Assembly: GCF_000321225.1 (NCBI RefSeq)
Contig: NW_004451010.1
Coordinates: 172,869 to 236,868, forward strand
DNA from: Odobenus rosmarus divergens
Taxonomy: Eukaryota > Chordata > Mammalia > Carnivora > Odobenidae
Direction of reading: 5' to 3'
DNA length: 64,000 nucleotides
Below, one piece after another: positions 60,466 to 64,000 of the stretch (positions are counted from its first letter, which is position 1; each line of letters opens with the position of its first letter). The notes under the pieces were generated by a model. That model searched no databases, was not told the DNA's origin, and saw nothing but the letters and a program-made list of their open reading frames with translations. The translations under genes and the position numbers were made by a program.

Positions 60466-61954
60466 TGGGGGCAGGTAGCAAGATGGTGGAGGAGTAGGAG
60501 ATCTAAATTTCGTCTGGTCCCAGGAATTCAGCTAGATAGGTATAAAACCATTCTGAACACCTACAAACTCAACAGGAGATCGAAGAAAAGAATAGCAGCA
60601 ATTCTATGAACAGAAAAGTGACCACTTTCTGGAAGCTAGGACGTGTGGAGAAGTGAATCTGAGGCGATATACGGGAAGAGAGACTGTGGGGGGAGGGAGC
60701 CGGCTACTGGCAAGTGATAGAGCAGCAGAACACAAAATCGGAACTGTAGAAGTCTGCTCTGCTGAGGGACATCACTCCAGTGGCTAAGCAGGGGGTGGAA
60801 CCCTCACTGGGACAGTGTGGTCTCAGGACCCTCAGGGTCAGGAAGACTGGGGGTGCCTGAGTGCGGCAGAGCTCCCAGGGATTGGAGTGGGGAAGCCGGC
60901 TGCAAATATGGAGCCAAAAAGTGGGCTCTCAGCTAGGGGTTGCCATTAACTGTGATCTGCGGCACAGTTGGGCCACTGCTCTTCCAGCAGGGACCCAACA
61001 AGCGGCAGATCTGGGGAGACTCCCCCTCCTCCCCTGGGAGGAGTGGCGCGGGAGTGCACCACAGGGATCTGCTGGGTTTGGAGACTCCACACAGGGTCAT
61101 GAGCCAGAGACAGAAATGCTTGGTCACAGGCCGGGTGAGCATGGACTGCGGCCAGAGACCGGGGAGACAGGAGTGATTGACCGCTTTTCTCTGGGGGCAC
61201 ACTGAGGAGTAGGGCCCCGAGTTCTCATCTCCTCCGGGCAGAGATTGGGAGGCCGCCATTTTCACTCTTGTCCTCCAAAGCTGAACGGAAAGCTTGAAAT
61301 CTCCTGAGAGCAAACCCGAGCAGATTACTTAGCCCGGACCCAGCAAGTGTGGGGCAATTCCACCTTTGGCAAAGACATTTGGGAACCATGGCAACAGGCC
61401 CTTCCCCCAGAAGATCAGCAAGAACAGCCAGCCAAGACCAAGTTCAATGAGAAGGGCAGAACTCCAGCACTAGAAGAATACTGCACATAGAATTCATGGC
61501 TTTTTTCCCCATGATTCTTTAGTCTTTCAAAGTTAATTTTTAAAATTTTCTTTGTTTTTTCTTTTCCTATTTTTTTAGTTGAATTTTTCTTCTTTCCCTT
61601 TCAACAAACATCTTATCTTAGCAATTCCCTTTTTAAAATATTTTTAACTTTCATTTTAACAGTCATATTCTATCCCATCATTGTATTTATCCTTATTTTT
61701 TGTATATATATAAGTTTCTCTTTCTTTAAAATTTTGAGAGACAATTTCTTCTAAAGACCAAAATATACCCAAAATCTAGTGTGTGGCTTTGTTCTATTCA
61801 CCAGCCTGATCATATACTTTTTTTCCCTCCTTACTTTTCCCCCTGGTTTGGGGTTTCTTCTGATTTGTTTAGTGTATATTTTTCTGGGGTTGTTGTTTCC
61901 CTTTTAGCATTTTGTTCTCTCATTCATCTGTTCTTCTCTGGACAAAATGACAAG
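60466..61954 (+). promoter_or_regulatory. LINE-1 5' UTR with internal promoter region
   Basis: The sequence before ORF1 is G+C-rich to about 61320 and then AT-rich, as in mammalian L1 5' UTRs that hold the internal RNA polymerase II promoter. 'caagatggtg' near 60480 resembles a YY1 site, which positions L1 initiation. Open frames at 60861-61313 are chance. Confidence 0.75.
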
Positions 61955-62836
61955 ATGGAAAAACTCACCTCAAAAAAAGAACAAGAGGCAGTACCAACTG
62001 CCAGGGACCTAATCAATACGGACATTAGTAAGATGTTGGAACTAGAGTTCAGAATGGTGATTATGAAGATACTAGCTGGGCTTGAAAAAAGCATAGAAGA
62101 TACTAGAGAATCCCTTTCTGGAGAAATTAAAGAAATAAAATCTAACCAAGGCAAAATCAAAAAGGTTATTAATGAAATACAATAAAAAATGGAGGCTCTA
62201 ACTGCTAGGATAAGTGAGGCAGAAGAGAGAATTAGTGATATAGAAGACCAAATGATGGAGGATAAAGAAGCTGAGAAAAAGAGAGATAAACAACTACTGG
62301 ATCACGAGGGCAGAATTCGAGAGATAAGTGATACCGTAAGATGAAACAATATTAGAATAATTGGAATCCCAGAAGAAGAAAGAGAGAGAGGGGCAGAAGT
62401 CATATTGGAGCAAATTGTAGCAGAAAATTTCCCTAATGTAGGGAAGGAAATGGGCATCAAAATTCAGGAGGCTCAGAGAAACCCCCTCAAAACAATAATT
62501 ATAGTTCAACACCCCGACATCTAATAGTAAATCTCACAAGTCTCACAGATAAAGAGAAAATCCTGAAAGCAGCTTGGGACAAAAAGGTCTGTAACCTACA
62601 ACAGTAGAAACATTAGATTAGTAGCAGACCTATCCACAAAGACCTGGCAGGCCAGAAAGGACTGGCATGATATATTCAGAGCACTAAATGAGAAAAATAT
62701 GCAGCCAAGAATACTATATCCAGCTAGGCTGTCATTGAAAATAGGAAAGATAAAAAGCTTCCAAGACAAAAAAAAACTAAAAGAATTTGTGAACACGAAA
62801 CTAGCCCTACAAGAAATATTGAAAGGGGTCCTCTAA
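61955..62836 (+). pseudogene. LINE-1 ORF1 pseudogene
   Basis: From ATG at 61955 (MEKLTSKKEQEAVP) through a coiled coil (MVIMKILAGLEKSIEDTRE, ISEAEERISDIEDQM), then RRM-like IIGIPEEERERGAE and FPNVGKEMGIKIQEAQRNP, and the end KGVL with stop at 62834. In-frame TAA at 62183, TGA at 62342 and a frameshift near 62500 make it non-functional. The protein would be the L1 RNA-binding nucleic-acid chaperone. Confidence 0.93.
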
Positions 62837-62917
62837 GCAAATAGAGACCCTAAAAGTAACATAGACCAGAAAGGAACACAGACAATATACAGTAATATTC
62901 ACCTTACAGGCAATACA

Positions 62918-64000
62918 ATGGCATTAAATACGTATCTTTCAAAAGTTGCCCTGAATGTAAATGGGCTAAATGCCCCAATCAAAAAACACAGGGTATCAGA
63001 TTGGATAAAAAAACAAGACCCATCGAAATGTTGTCTGCAAGAGACTCATTTTAGACCCAAAGACACCTCCAGATTGAAAGTGAGGGGGTGGAAAACCATT
63101 TACCATGCTAATGGACACCAAAAGAAAGCTGGGGTGACAATCCTTATATCAGAAAAATTAGATTTTAAACCAAATACTATAGCAAGAGATGAGGAAGGAC
63201 ACTGTCATACTTAAAGGGTCTATCCAACAAGAAGATCTAACAACTTTAAACATCTATGCCCCTAATATGGGAGCAGCCAATTATATAAACCAATTAATAA
63301 CAAAAGCAAATAAACACATTGATGATAATACAATAATAGTAGGGGACTTTAACACCCCCCTCACTGAAATGGACAGATCATCTAAGCAAAAGATCAACAA
63401 GGAAATAAAGGCTAATGACACACTGGACCATATGGACTTCACAGATATATTCAGAACATTCCATCCCAAAGCAACAGAATACACATTCTTCTCTGGTGCA
63501 CATGGAACATTCTCCAGAACAGATCACATCCTGCGTCACAAATCAGGTCTCAACTGGTACCAAAGGACTGGGATCATTCCCTTCATATTTTCGGATCACA
63601 ATGCTTTGAAACTAGAACTCAGTCACAAGTGGAAAGTTGGAAAGAACTCAAATACATGGAGGCTAAAGAGCAACCTATTAAAGAATGAATTGGTCAACCA
63701 GGTAATTAAAGAAGAATCTAAAAAATTCATAGAAACAAATGAAAATGAAAACACAACTGTTCAAAATCTTTGGGATGCAAAGGCAGTCCTAAGAGGAAAG
63801 TATATAGCAATACAAGCCTTTCTCAAGAAACACGAAAGGTCTCAAATACACAACCTAACCCTATACATAAAAGAGCTGGAGAAAGAATAGCTAATAAAGC
63901 CTAAACCCAGCAGGAGAAGAGAAATAATAACGATCAGAGTAGAAATCAATGAAATAGAAACCAAAAGAACAGTAGAACAGATCAACAAAACTAGGAGCTG
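62918..64000 (+). pseudogene. LINE-1 ORF2 N-terminal endonuclease region, broken
   Basis: ORF2 starts at 62918. Endonuclease motifs appear in order: LNVNGLNAPIKKHRV, CCLQETHF (metal-binding Glu), NIYAPN, GDFNTPL (catalytic Asp and Asn), and [11 protein letters not shown] (active-site Asp-His). A one-base frame change near 63190-63214 moves the reading frame, and TAG at 63888-63890 stops it, after which ORF2 similarity continues (RREIITIRVEINEIETKR). Reverse transcriptase lies beyond the window. The catalytic residues look intact, but the frame does not. Confidence 0.93.

Larger units (their letters stand above)
60466..64000 (+). mobile_element. LINE-1 with full 5' end, plus strand, cut by window edge
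   Basis: Starts near 60466-60480 with a typical L1 5' end ('agcaagatggtggaggagta'), then a 1.5-kb 5' UTR, ORF1 and the start of ORF2, and continues past the window. Both ORFs carry inactivating changes. The 5' start lies back to back with the minus-strand L1 to the left. Confidence 0.93.

Overview
The window is nuclear DNA from a carnivoran mammal. The main evidence is about 20 tRNA-derived can-SINEs on both strands (heads like 'cctgggtggctcagtcggttaag', bodies with 'ggctcaggtcatgatc', tails with AAATAAA repeats) plus carnivore-type LINE-1 copies. The SINE heads look like the caniform, probably arctoid (bear, seal or mustelid), type rather than the dog-specific type. Nothing is prokaryotic: there are no operons or CRISPR arrays, and most long open frames are LINE-1 remnants, CpG-island chance frames or low-complexity sequence.

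Layout. 1-2.6 kb is a minus-strand LINE-1 remnant interrupted by an assembly gap (54-1050). 2.6-44.6 kb is gene-poor DNA made of old L2, MIR, hAT-type and ancient L1 remnants, into which younger can-SINEs and one young 5'-truncated LINE-1 (10118-11747, with a 16-bp target-site duplication) have inserted. A pyrimidine tract of about 455 bp lies at 37.85-38.31 kb, in the tail of a SINE. 44.65-47.15 kb is a strong CpG island. 47.2-58.1 kb looks intronic and holds one convincing exon. 58.1-64.0 kb contains two LINE-1 copies arranged head to head, the right one cut by the window end.

The only host gene I can support is on the plus strand. A short ATG-initiated coding segment inside the CpG island (45458-45513) ends at a consensus donor, and an exon at 55139-55203 has a consensus acceptor and donor. 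The two are phase-compatible (phase 2). Joined, they give a basic N-terminus followed by a classical hydrophobic signal peptide with a likely cleavage after Val-His-Ala. This is the 5' end of a gene for a secreted or membrane protein, with a first coding intron of 9.6 kb. Later exons lie beyond the window or were not recognised, and I could not name the gene.

Repeat family names given for old elements (MIR, L2, MER20-like, L1M) rest on recognising their typical sequence by eye. They are reliable at class level, less so at subfamily level, and their outer edges are approximate.
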